A stretch of 33,568 nt of DNA from Roseateles sp. (GTDB lineage Bacteria; Pseudomonadota; Gammaproteobacteria; Burkholderiales; Burkholderiaceae): contig JAFAMW010000056.1 of assembly GCA_019232985.1 (NCBI GenBank), forward strand, positions 1 through 33,568, written 5' to 3'. Made by a program: the position numbers and the translations under genes. The notes under the pieces were generated by a model that saw only the letters and a list, made by a program, of their open reading frames with translations, was not told the origin of the DNA and made no database searches. Positions 26,365 through 33,114 of this stretch are shown here, in pieces; position 1 is the first letter of the stretch, and each line of letters begins with the position of its first letter.

Positions 26365-27411
26365 ATGTCCAAGCCCCCTTCTCTGTGGCGCCGCCTGCTC
26401 GGCGACAAGAAGACCGACAGCGCGCCGAGCGGGCTCGCGCGCTACCGCCGCGAACGCCTGCTCGGCCAGGGCTCGATGGGCGAGGTCTGGCTCGCGACCG
26501 ACCTCGAGACCGGCGCGCCGGTCGCGCTCAAGCAGCTCGCGCTGCAGCGCGAGTTCTCCCCCGAGGACCGCGCCGACGTGCGCGCGCGCTTCATGCGCGA
26601 GGCCGCCGCGGCCGCCCATCTGCGCCACCCCGACATCCTCGAGATCCGCGCGACCGGCGAAGCCGGCGAGGACGCGTGGATCGTCATGGAGTACGTGCGC
26701 GGACACGACCTCAGCCACTACAGCCGCGCCGGCCACCTGCTGCCGGTGCCCGCCGCGATCCGCCTCGGCATCCGCCTCGCGCGCGCGCTCGGCCACGCCC
26801 ACGCCCAGGGCGTCGTGCACCGCGACATCAAGCCGGCCAACGTGATGTACGACCGCGCGAGCGACACGCTCAAGGTCATGGACTTCGGCATCGCGCGCCT
26901 CGCCGACGGCAGCCGCACGCGCACCGGCCTCGTGCTCGGCACGCCCTCGTTCATGTCGCCCGAGCAGCTTGCGGGCCTGAGCGTCGACGGCCGCAGCGAC
27001 TTGTACTCGCTCGGCGTGCTGCTCTACCAGCTGCTGACCGGCCAGCTGCCGCACCAGGCCGAGTCGATGGCCCGGCTGATGCAGGCGATCGCCAAGCAGC
27101 CGCCGCCCGACGTGCGCCATTTCCGGCCCGAGCTGCCCGAGGCGCTCGCGCTCGTGCTCGCGCTCGCGCTCGAAAAGCACCCGGACCTGCGCTACCGCAC
27201 CGGCGAACAGCTCGCCGGCGACCTCCAAGCCGTGCTCGACCAGGGCCTGCCGGCCGGGCTCGACGTCGACTTCGATGTGGCGCCGCACGCACCAAGCCCC
27301 CACGAAGCCCCGCCAACTGTGGACGCTTTCGCACTTACGCAGCGGCTCGACGCGAAGGAAGCAGGGCAAAATCCGCCGACGCCCCCAGCCCGCCCGCATA
27401 AAGAGACATGA
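26365..27411 (+). CDS. Soluble Ser/Thr protein kinase (Hanks type)
   Basis: The 348-residue protein is a complete eukaryote-like kinase: glycine loop GQGSMGEV (35-42), catalytic Lys56 (VALKQL), VHRDIKPANVM with Asp154, the DFG at 173-175, an activation segment with TRTGLVLGTPSFMSPEQ (185-201) and the SDLYSLGVLLYQLLTG helix. There is no membrane segment, so unlike PknB it is cytosolic. The last 45 residues (from about 303) are Pro/Thr-rich and look disordered, with several Thr that could be phosphorylated. It overlaps the PP2C gene by ATGA, the classical kinase-phosphatase pair, and the FHA gene follows. In Proteobacteria such trios also occur with type VI secretion, but none of those genes is in view. 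Confidence 0.95.
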   Translation: MSKPPSLWRRLLGDKKTDSAPSGLARYRRERLLGQGSMGEVWLATDLETGAPVALKQLALQREFSPEDRADVRARFMREAAAAAHLRHPDILEIRATGEAGEDAWIVMEYVRGHDLSHYSRAGHLLPVPAAIRLGIRLARALGHAHAQGVVHRDIKPANVMYDRASDTLKVMDFGIARLADGSRTRTGLVLGTPSFMSPEQLAGLSVDGRSDLYSLGVLLYQLLTGQLPHQAESMARLMQAIAKQPPPDVRHFRPELPEALALVLALALEKHPDLRYRTGEQLAGDLQAVLDQGLPAGLDVDFDVAPHAPSPHEAPPTVDAFALTQRLDAKEAGQNPPTPPARPHKET

Positions 27412-28196
27412 GCCTGGAGATCTTTCACGCCACCGACGTCGGCCGCACACGCGACAACAACGAGGACGCGGTGGCCGTGGACGAATCGGTCGGCCTGGCG
27501 GTGCTCGCCGACGGCATGGGCGGCTACAACGCCGGCGAGGTCGCGAGCCAGATGCTCACGAGCTTCATCAGCGCCGAGCTCGGCCGCTGGCTCAAGGACG
27601 CGGGCGCCGGCGCGAGCGCCGGCGACGTCAGGCGCGCGATGGACATCTGCGTGGACAACGCGAACCGCGCGATTTTCAACGCCGCGAACACCAACCCGCG
27701 CTACGCGGGCATGGGCACGACGCTCGTGCTCGGCGTGTTCCGCGACGAGGGCCTGCTGCTCGGCCATGTCGGCGATTCGCGCGCCTACCGGCTGCGCGCC
27801 GGCCAGCTCGTGCAGATCACGCGCGACCATTCGCTGCTGCAGGAACAGATCGACGCGGGCCTGCTGACGGCCGAGGAAGCCGCCTACTCGAACAACAAGA
27901 ACCTCGTCACGCGCGCCGTCGGCGTCGAGGACACCGTCATGCTCGAGCAGCATCTGCACGAGACCCAGCCCGGCGACCTGTACCTGTTCTGCTCGGACGG
28001 CCTGTCCGACATGCTCGACGAAAGCTCGATCCGGCAGTTGCTTCAGAACCACCCTGGCCTGCCGCAAGCCGCCCAGGCCTTGATCGATGCGGCCAACGAG
28101 ATGGGCGGCCGGGATAATATCGCGATCGTGCTGGCACGCGTCGAAGGTCGCGTCAAGCCGGAGGGCCGCCCGTGGTGGCCTTTCGGCCGCCGCTGA
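27408..28196 (+). CDS. PP2C-family Ser/Thr protein phosphatase (Stp1/PrpC-like)
   Basis: The 262-residue protein has the bacterial PP2C motif set in order: DVGRTRDNNEDA (10-21), VLADGMGGYNAGEVAS (32-47), GMGTTLVLG, HVGDSRAYRLR, the ITRDHSLLQEQ block, LFCSDGLSDML and a final RDNIAIVLAR. The Asp residues in these motifs bind the two catalytic Mn/Mg ions. It should remove phosphate from proteins modified by the kinase encoded just upstream, with which it overlaps by four bases. It is cytosolic. The C-terminus (EGRPWWPFGRR) is short and basic. No anomaly seen. Confidence 0.96.
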   Translation: MSLEIFHATDVGRTRDNNEDAVAVDESVGLAVLADGMGGYNAGEVASQMLTSFISAELGRWLKDAGAGASAGDVRRAMDICVDNANRAIFNAANTNPRYAGMGTTLVLGVFRDEGLLLGHVGDSRAYRLRAGQLVQITRDHSLLQEQIDAGLLTAEEAAYSNNKNLVTRAVGVEDTVMLEQHLHETQPGDLYLFCSDGLSDMLDESSIRQLLQNHPGLPQAAQALIDAANEMGGRDNIAIVLARVEGRVKPEGRPWWPFGRR

Positions 28197-28232
28197 ACCC
28201 AACGCATCCAAAAATAAGGACCGAGGTCAAGC

Positions 28233-28919
28233 ATGGGCAAACTGGTCGTTTCGCTCGACGGCGTGGTGATCAAGGAAGTGCAGCTCACCAAGGACAAGAC
28301 GACCCTGGGTCGGCGTCCTTACAACGACATCGTCATCGACAACCTCGCCGTCAGCGGCGAGCACGCGGTGCTGCAGATGGTGGGCGCCGACGTCTTCATC
28401 GAGGACCTCAACTCGACCAACGGCACGTACATCAACGGCAAGGCGATCAAGAAGCAGCTGCTCGCGAACAACGACGTCGTCGAGGTCGGCAAGTACAAGA
28501 TCAAGTACCTGGTCGAGGACGCCGCCGACTACGAGAAGACCATGATCCTCAAGCCGGGCACGAGCCCGCTGGCCACGGCCGCGGCGAGCGCGGCCGGCAC
28601 GCCCTCGGGCTTCGGCCTGCCGTCGGCGTTCGGCGGCCTGCCCCCGGTCGCGAGCGCGCTGCCGGCGTCGATCAAGGTGCTCACGGGCGCCGCGGCCGGC
28701 CGCGAGGTCAGCCTGACCAAGGTCGTCACGACGGTCGGCAAGCCCGGCGTCCAGGTCGCGTCGATCACGAAGCGTCCGAGCGGCTATGTGTTCGCCCATG
28801 TCGAGGGCTCGGCGCGGCCGATGGTCAACGGCGTGCCGCTGACCGGCGAGTCGGTCGGCCTCAGGAGCGGCGACCTGATCGAGCTCGCCGGCACACAGAT
28901 GCAGTTCATCCAGGGCTGA
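28233..28919 (+). CDS. FHA domain protein with a second, degenerate FHA-like domain
   Basis: The 228-residue protein has an N-terminal FHA domain (about 1-95) with the phospho-threonine-binding residues Arg27 (LGRRPYND), Ser41 and His44 (SGEHA), and STNGTYING (61-69). A linker of about 50 residues rich in Ala, Gly and Pro follows, with EKTMILKPG at 101-109. The C-terminal 80 residues (146-228) look like a second FHA fold (LTGAAAGREVSL, TTVGKPGVQVASI, VNGVPL, LRSGDLIELAG), but the Ser-x-x-His pair is not visible, so it may not bind phosphate. It lies 36 bases after the phosphatase gene and is the probable reader of the kinase. No membrane segment. A good ribosome-binding region (AAGGA/GAGG) precedes the start. 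Confidence 0.93.
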   Translation: MGKLVVSLDGVVIKEVQLTKDKTTLGRRPYNDIVIDNLAVSGEHAVLQMVGADVFIEDLNSTNGTYINGKAIKKQLLANNDVVEVGKYKIKYLVEDAADYEKTMILKPGTSPLATAAASAAGTPSGFGLPSAFGGLPPVASALPASIKVLTGAAAGREVSLTKVVTTVGKPGVQVASITKRPSGYVFAHVEGSARPMVNGVPLTGESVGLRSGDLIELAGTQMQFIQG

Positions 28920-28930
28920 GCCGGCACCGA

Positions 28931-28952
28931 GGACAGGCCCTGCGGCCTGTCC
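28931..28952 (+). repeat. Perfect 9-base hairpin after the FHA gene
   Basis: GGACAGGCC (28931-28939), loop CTGC, and GGCCTGTCC (28944-28952) form a perfect stem 12 bases after the FHA stop. There is no T-run. It may end or stabilise the transcript of the kinase cassette. Confidence 0.7.
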
Positions 28953-28965
28953 GACGGCCGGCGAA

Positions 28966-29042
28966 GGACCGATCGCGTCTCGCGCGATCGGGCTGGGCGG
29001 CAGTTCGTGGACCGATCGCGTCTCGCGCGATCGGGCTGGGCG
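28966..29042. repeat. Tandem pair of identical 34-base hairpin repeats
   Basis: Two identical 34-base copies lie at 28966-28999 and 29009-29042. Each holds a perfect 9-base stem (CCGATCGCG and CGCGATCGG, loop TCTCG) followed by GGCTGGGCG. The second copy is also framed by GTGGAC (29007-29012) and GTCCAC (29042-29047), which extend it to a longer stem. The stretch between the FHA gene and the phosphodiesterase gene (28920-29235) holds these, one further hairpin before them and a CRP/FNR-like site after them, and no gene that I can see. Confidence 0.85.
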
Positions 29043-29072
29043 TCCACTTGCGTCGCCCGCGCAACGCGGCGG

Positions 29073-29090
29073 CCGTGACGCAAATCACGG
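29073..29090 (+). promoter_or_regulatory. CRP/FNR-family-like palindrome upstream of the phosphodiesterase gene
   Basis: CCGTGA (29073-29078), six bases, then TCACGG (29085-29090) is a perfect inverted repeat of the GTGA-N6-TCAC form recognised by CRP-type proteins. FNR-type sites share TGA-N6-TCA but usually have T and A at the outer positions, so the CRP form fits better. It lies about 146 bases before the chosen start of the cyclic-nucleotide phosphodiesterase gene. Promoter elements are not clear. Confidence 0.5.
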
Positions 29091-29235
29091 CATGCGCGGC
29101 GCGGGGCCTTTGTCCTCTGCTACGGGGGACAAGACCGGCAATCCTGCCTTTCCAGCGCCCGCGCGCCTGCATACATTGGGTCCAAGACGCCGCGCAACTG
29201 GGCGCGGCATGGCCAGCATCACGACCCTCACCGAC

Positions 29236-30021
29236 ATGAAAATCCGCGTCCTGGGCTGTTCCGGCGCCATTGCGGCCGGCTACAAGACCACCGCCTTCCT
29301 CGTCGACGAGCACATCCTCGTCGACGCCGGCACCGGGGTCGGCGACCTGCCGCTCGAGGCCCTCGCGCGCATCGACCATATCCTCGTCAGCCACGCCCAC
29401 CTCGACCATGTGCTGTCGATCCCGCTGCTGGCCGACTCGGTGCTGCGCCTGCGCGAGCAGGCCGGCCGCCCGCCGATCCAGGTTCACGCCCTGCCCGCGA
29501 CGCTCGAGGCGCTGCGCCGCCACCTGTTCAACGGCGTGATCTGGCCCGACTTCACGCGCCTGCCGAGCGCGGCCGCGCCGGTGCTGCGCTTCCACCCGAT
29601 CGAGATCGGCCAGCGCTTCGTCGTCGGCGGCCGCACGGTCGAGGCGCTCAGCGCCGTGCACACGGTGCCGGCCTGCGGCTTCGCGATCGACGCCGGCCCG
29701 GAGAGCGGCCACGCCCATTGGGTCTTCACCGGCGACACCGCGCCGAACCCGGCGCTGTGGCGCCGCCTCGCCGAGCTCAAGGTCGGCCAGCTCGTCATCG
29801 AATGCGCGTTCAGCGACGACGAGCACGCGCTCGCGCTGATCAGCCGCCACCTGTCGCCGGCCCAGCTCGGCCAGGAGCTCGAGCAGCTCGGCCAGCCGGC
29901 CGACGTCTACATCACGCATATCAAGCCCGGCGAGATCCGCGCCGTGATGGCCGGCATCGACGGCCTCGCGAGCCGGCACCGCCTGCTTTCGCTCGAGGCC
30001 GGCCAGGTGCTCGAGCTCTGA
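29236..30021 (+). CDS. Class II 3',5'-cyclic-nucleotide phosphodiesterase-like metallo-beta-lactamase-fold protein
   Basis: The 261-residue protein begins MKIRVLGCSGAIAAGYKTT and carries the metal-binding motif HAHLDH (53-58), a downstream VFTGDTAPN with the bridging Asp, and the late His in YITHIKPGE. The NGVIWPDFTRLPS segment is typical of class II cyclic-nucleotide phosphodiesterases, which split cAMP or cGMP. Substrate is inferred from this family likeness. I chose ATG 29236 where the conserved fold starts; an in-frame ATG at 29209 would add nine residues, and neither has a strong ribosome-binding site. It lies between the kinase-phosphatase-FHA genes and the pilin gene, with a CRP-like palindrome upstream. 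It lacks a signal peptide, so it should act on cytoplasmic cyclic nucleotide. Confidence 0.87.
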   Translation: MKIRVLGCSGAIAAGYKTTAFLVDEHILVDAGTGVGDLPLEALARIDHILVSHAHLDHVLSIPLLADSVLRLREQAGRPPIQVHALPATLEALRRHLFNGVIWPDFTRLPSAAAPVLRFHPIEIGQRFVVGGRTVEALSAVHTVPACGFAIDAGPESGHAHWVFTGDTAPNPALWRRLAELKVGQLVIECAFSDDEHALALISRHLSPAQLGQELEQLGQPADVYITHIKPGEIRAVMAGIDGLASRHRLLSLEAGQVLEL

Positions 30022-30045
30022 ACAGCCGTCCGGGCCGGCCGCGGC

Positions 30046-30062
30046 CTGACAAAAAATGTCAG
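30046..30062 (+). terminator. Hairpin after the phosphodiesterase gene
   Basis: CTGACA (30046-30051), loop AAAAA and TGTCAG (30057-30062) form a 6-base stem 24 bases after the stop; GC-rich arms around it (about 30033-30045 and 30063-30070) may extend it. No T-run follows, so termination is likely but not certain. Confidence 0.5.
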
Positions 30063-30175
30063 TCGGCCGGGTCTTGTCGGATACCAACGCTTGCAACTGA
30101 CCAAAATCGTCAACCCCGGCCCCGCGACCCCCGGCGATTCGTGACCCAGCGCACGTTTTGGCGCAGAGTTCAAGC

Positions 30176-30191
30176 TGGCACGCCCCCTGCA
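30176..30191 (+). promoter_or_regulatory. Sigma-54 promoter of the pilin gene
   Basis: TGGCAC at 30176-30181 and TGC at 30188-30190 give the exact GG-N10-GC spacing of a -24/-12 promoter, with the consensus-like TGGCACG start. A transcript would begin near 30202, leaving a leader of about 43 bases to the pilin ATG. Pilin genes are commonly driven by RpoN and PilR. The -12 half overlaps a 7-base hairpin (CCCCCTG 30183-30189, CAGGGGG 30194-30200). Confidence 0.8.
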
Positions 30192-30244
30192 TTCAGGGGG
30201 AGTGTCCCCTCCCCCCACCTGTCCCCACCACTTGGAGATTTGTT

Positions 30245-30706
30245 ATGAAGAAGAGCGTGCAAAAGGGTTTCACCCTGATCGAACTGATGATCGTCGTCGC
30301 CATCATCGGCATCCTGGCCGCCGTGGCGATCCCGCAGTACAAGGACTACACCATCAAGGCCAAGGTCGGTAACGCCCTGTCCTCCGTCGACACGATCAAG
30401 GCCGCGATCGCGGTCTGCATCCAGGAAAACGGCGGCTCGGCCGCCAACTGCGCCGGCGGCGGCACCGGCGGCGTCCCGGTGGACAACTCGTTCAAGGTGA
30501 CCAATGAAGTCTCGGGCATCACGACCGACACCTCGGGCAACATCACGGCGACGCTGGCCTCCGGTGTCGGCGTCGGCAGCGGCCAGACCATCAAGTGGTC
30601 GCCGAACATCGGCACCTCGTCGGTGACCTGGGCCATCACGACCACGGTGCCGCAGGCGAGCTACCCGACCGTCTACGCGGCCATCATGAAGAACTCGGCG
30701 TCCTGA
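30245..30706 (+). CDS. pilA: Type IV pilin (PilA-like major pilin)
   Basis: The 153-residue prepilin has a short leader MKKSVQKG cut before Phe9, the invariant Glu at mature position 5, and the hydrophobic N-terminal helix [20 protein letters not shown] that also polymerises the pilus. The globular part is rich in Gly, Thr and Ser and contains only two cysteines (58 and 69), a short loop in the first half in place of the C-terminal disulfide loop of Pseudomonas- or Neisseria-type pilins. The protein ends KNSAS. A sigma-54 promoter lies upstream and an intrinsic terminator directly downstream, so it is a single-gene, highly expressed unit. GGAG at about 30234-30237 is the ribosome-binding site. 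It is processed by PilD and assembled at the inner membrane. Confidence 0.95.
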   Translation: MKKSVQKGFTLIELMIVVAIIGILAAVAIPQYKDYTIKAKVGNALSSVDTIKAAIAVCIQENGGSAANCAGGGTGGVPVDNSFKVTNEVSGITTDTSGNITATLASGVGVGSGQTIKWSPNIGTSSVTWAITTTVPQASYPTVYAAIMKNSAS

Positions 30707-30728
30707 TCGGACTTCACCCCGAGAACAA

Positions 30729-30757
30729 GAGAGCTCGCCCGCGAGCTCTCTTTTTTT
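30729..30757 (+). terminator. Rho-independent terminator of pilA
   Basis: GAGAGCTCGC (30729-30738), loop CC and GCGAGCTCTC (30741-30750) form a perfect 10-base stem followed by seven Ts. It ends 22 bases after the pilin stop and separates it from the membrane protein gene that starts at 30774. Confidence 0.96.
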
Positions 30758-30773
30758 GTCCATTCGCGCCGCC

Positions 30774-32675
30774 ATGACGCCTTCGCAGCAAAAACTCGTC
30801 GCCCCCCTGCTCGCGGCCTGTGCGGTCGCCGGCCTGTGGCTGCTCACCCAGCCCTATGTCGGCCTGCGCCACGACGCCATCCTGTACCTGGCGCAGGCCA
30901 TGAGGGTCAGCCGCCCGGAGCAGTTCGCGCACGACCTGTTCTTCGCCTACGGGTCGCAGGACAGCCTGTCGGTCTATTCGCTGATCTTCGGCGTCGTCTT
31001 CAAGTACGCGGAGATCTGGCCGACCCAGCCGATCCTCCTCGTCGCCGCGCACGCCGCGTTCCTTGCCGCGCTGTGGCGCCTGCTGCCTGCCGGACTGGCG
31101 GCGCGCGAGCGCTGGCTCGGCATGGCCGCGATCGCCTTGCTGCGCCCCGCCTACGGCGGGTTGTCGATCTTCTGCTTCTGCGAACCGTTCCTGACCGCGC
31201 GCACGCTCGCGGAACCCCTCGCGCTGTGGGCCCTCGTCGCCGGCCTCGACGGCCGCCAGCTGCGCGCCTGGGCGCTCGTGGCCGCGGCCGCGGCCCTGCA
31301 TCCGTTGATGGCCCTGCCCGTCGCGGCGACGCTCTGGCTGATGGCGGTCGCGCGCGACCGACGCTGGCTGGGCCTGCTGCTGCTCGCGCTCCCGCTCGCG
31401 GGTCTTGCGTGGCGCCACGTGCCGCCGTTCGACGCGCTGTTGCGGACCTATCCGGACTGGTGGTGGCGCGAGGTCACCAAGGTCAACGAGCAGGTGCTCG
31501 TCGGCCAGTGGGTCGCCGCCGACTGGGCGTCGATCGCGACCGACATGCTGCTGCTCGTCGGCGCCCAGTCGCTGCTCTACCGCCAGCAGGCGGGCGCGCG
31601 CACGACCTTCTTCATCGGCGCCTTGCTGATCGCCTGCCTCGGCCTCGTCGGCCTCTCGGTGCTCGGCTCGCAGCTGCTCCACGACGAATTGCTCACGCAG
31701 TTGCAGCTCTGGCGCGGCCTGTGGCTGGTGCGCGCGCTGTCGATCGCGCTCACGCCCGCCGTGCTGCTCCTGATCTGGCGCAGCGGCCCGCTCGGTCCGG
31801 CGACGGCCGCGAGCGTCGGCGTGGCGCTGGGCCTGGCGAACCTGCACTGGCCGACGACCTGGCCAGCCCTGGGCTGGCCTGTGCTGCACCTGTACCTTTG
31901 GCGCACCCGGCGCCCGGTGTCGGCCGTCTTCCGGCGCCTGAGCCTGATCGCGTCGAGCGCCGCGCTGCTCGCCGTCGGCGGCACCGACCTTGTCGACATC
32001 CTCGCGCTGCCGAGCGACGAAAACTACATCCTCAACTACAGCGGGCTCGGCGTCGCCCTGGTGTCGATGGCGCTGCCGGTGCTGGCCGCGCTCGCCTGGG
32101 TCTGGAGAGGATTCGAGCCGGGGCCGGCGGAGGGCGTACGCACCCCTCGGCTCGCGGCGGTGCTCGCGCTGGTCCTGTTGCTGGCCGGCGCCCTCGAATG
32201 GGATCGACGCACGCCGTTCATGCGCTTTCTCGAAAGCCACCTGCACAGCCCTCACCCTTTCGAGGCGCTGATCCCCGAGCAGGCCCAGGTCTATTGGGAC
32301 GACAGCCTCGCGGCCACCTGGTTCGTCGCCAAGCGGCCCAGCTATTTCGCGCGCCCGCAGGGCGCCGGCCTGCTGTTCAACGAGGGGACGGCCGTCGAGT
32401 TCGCGCGGCGGCGCAAATTCTTCCAACCGCTGATGGACCGACGCGGAACTTGCGAAGGCTTGAGCATCATCCTGGGCAAGCCACCCGACGGCGCCGCCGC
32501 CTGCGATACCTTGGACGAGACGGAAGTCACGAAGATTTGCAAGACAGCCCGCGACCTTGCCTATATCGTCAGCAGCGAGCGTTTGACCCAGCCGGCAAGC
32601 GCCACCTGGCAAGTTCCCGACGATCCCGGCGCCCATCGAACCCTGCACCTCTATGACTGCGCAAACTTCCGCTGA
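30774..32675 (+). CDS. Large multi-span membrane protein, possibly GT-C-type glycosyltransferase; function unknown
   Basis: I cannot name this 633-residue protein. It has about ten to twelve hydrophobic segments in the first 480 residues (for instance LVAPLLAACAVAGLWLL at 8-24, and dense groups at about 80-210 and 250-360), then a soluble C-terminal domain (about 480-633). An early periplasmic-side loop has RHDAILYLAQAM and FFAYGSQDSLSVYS, acidic and aromatic residues placed as in GT-C glycosyltransferases, which use an Asp in the first loop. The C-terminal domain (YWDDSLAATWFVAKRPSYF) is unlike Wzy or PglL ligases. The gene sits between the pilin and a GtrA-type gene, which suggests surface glycan work. 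ATG 30774 gives the best N-terminus. Its end overlaps the next gene by 23 bases. Confidence 0.72.
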   Translation: MTPSQQKLVAPLLAACAVAGLWLLTQPYVGLRHDAILYLAQAMRVSRPEQFAHDLFFAYGSQDSLSVYSLIFGVVFKYAEIWPTQPILLVAAHAAFLAALWRLLPAGLAARERWLGMAAIALLRPAYGGLSIFCFCEPFLTARTLAEPLALWALVAGLDGRQLRAWALVAAAAALHPLMALPVAATLWLMAVARDRRWLGLLLLALPLAGLAWRHVPPFDALLRTYPDWWWREVTKVNEQVLVGQWVAADWASIATDMLLLVGAQSLLYRQQAGARTTFFIGALLIACLGLVGLSVLGSQLLHDELLTQLQLWRGLWLVRALSIALTPAVLLLIWRSGPLGPATAASVGVALGLANLHWPTTWPALGWPVLHLYLWRTRRPVSAVFRRLSLIASSAALLAVGGTDLVDILALPSDENYILNYSGLGVALVSMALPVLAALAWVWRGFEPGPAEGVRTPRLAAVLALVLLLAGALEWDRRTPFMRFLESHLHSPHPFEALIPEQAQVYWDDSLAATWFVAKRPSYFARPQGAGLLFNEGTAVEFARRRKFFQPLMDRRGTCEGLSIILGKPPDGAAACDTLDETEVTKICKTARDLAYIVSSERLTQPASATWQVPDDPGAHRTLHLYDCANFR

Positions 32676-33114
32676 CTCACGGTCCGCACACCGCATGCTC
32701 CGCGAGCTGCTCGGCTACCTGGCGTGCAGCGCCCTCGCGCTCGTGCTCGACACCGGCACGCTGATGCTGGCGCTGCGCTGTGGTGCCTCGGTGCCGCTGG
32801 CGGCCGCGCTCGGTTTCTTCGTCGGCGTGAGCTGCACCTACGTGTGCAGCGTGCTTTTCGTGTTCAAGGCCCACCGGGTCAAGGACCGCGCGACCGAGTT
32901 CGCGCTGTTCGTCGGCATCGGCGCGGCCGGCCTGCTGCTCACCGAGGCGCTGCTGTGGCTGCTGATCGAGCGCTTCGGCCTCGCGCCGCTGCCGGCCAAG
33001 CTCGCGACGGCCTGCCTCGTCTTCGCCTTCAACTTCGGCGCCCGCAAGATCATGCTGTTCAGCGCGGCCAAACCCAAGCGTGTCGCCGACAGCCGTCTGG
33101 AACCCCTCGCATGA
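32653..33114 (+). CDS. GtrA-family membrane protein
   Basis: The 153-residue protein has four membrane segments (about 17-38, 43-70, 80-105 and 118-140) with the GtrA pattern: [21 protein letters not shown] at the start, a [17 protein letters not shown] segment and the [15 protein letters not shown] end. GtrA proteins are thought to move undecaprenyl-linked sugars across the inner membrane, or to assist that step. The ATG at 32653 starts 23 bases inside the preceding gene, so translation may be coupled; an in-frame ATG at 32695 (MLRELLGY) is an alternative that removes the overlap. Its own stop overlaps the flavoprotein start by ATGA. The neighbours support a surface polysaccharide or glycan role. 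Confidence 0.9.
   Translation: MTAQTSADSRSAHRMLRELLGYLACSALALVLDTGTLMLALRCGASVPLAAALGFFVGVSCTYVCSVLFVFKAHRVKDRATEFALFVGIGAAGLLLTEALLWLLIERFGLAPLPAKLATACLVFAFNFGARKIMLFSAAKPKRVADSRLEPLA

Noticed and set aside
26365..28919. Reading the kinase-phosphatase-FHA trio as part of a type VI secretion locus
   Set aside because: No tss genes, VgrG, Hcp or PAAR genes occur on either side. The neighbours are a TerC-type gene and a phosphodiesterase gene.
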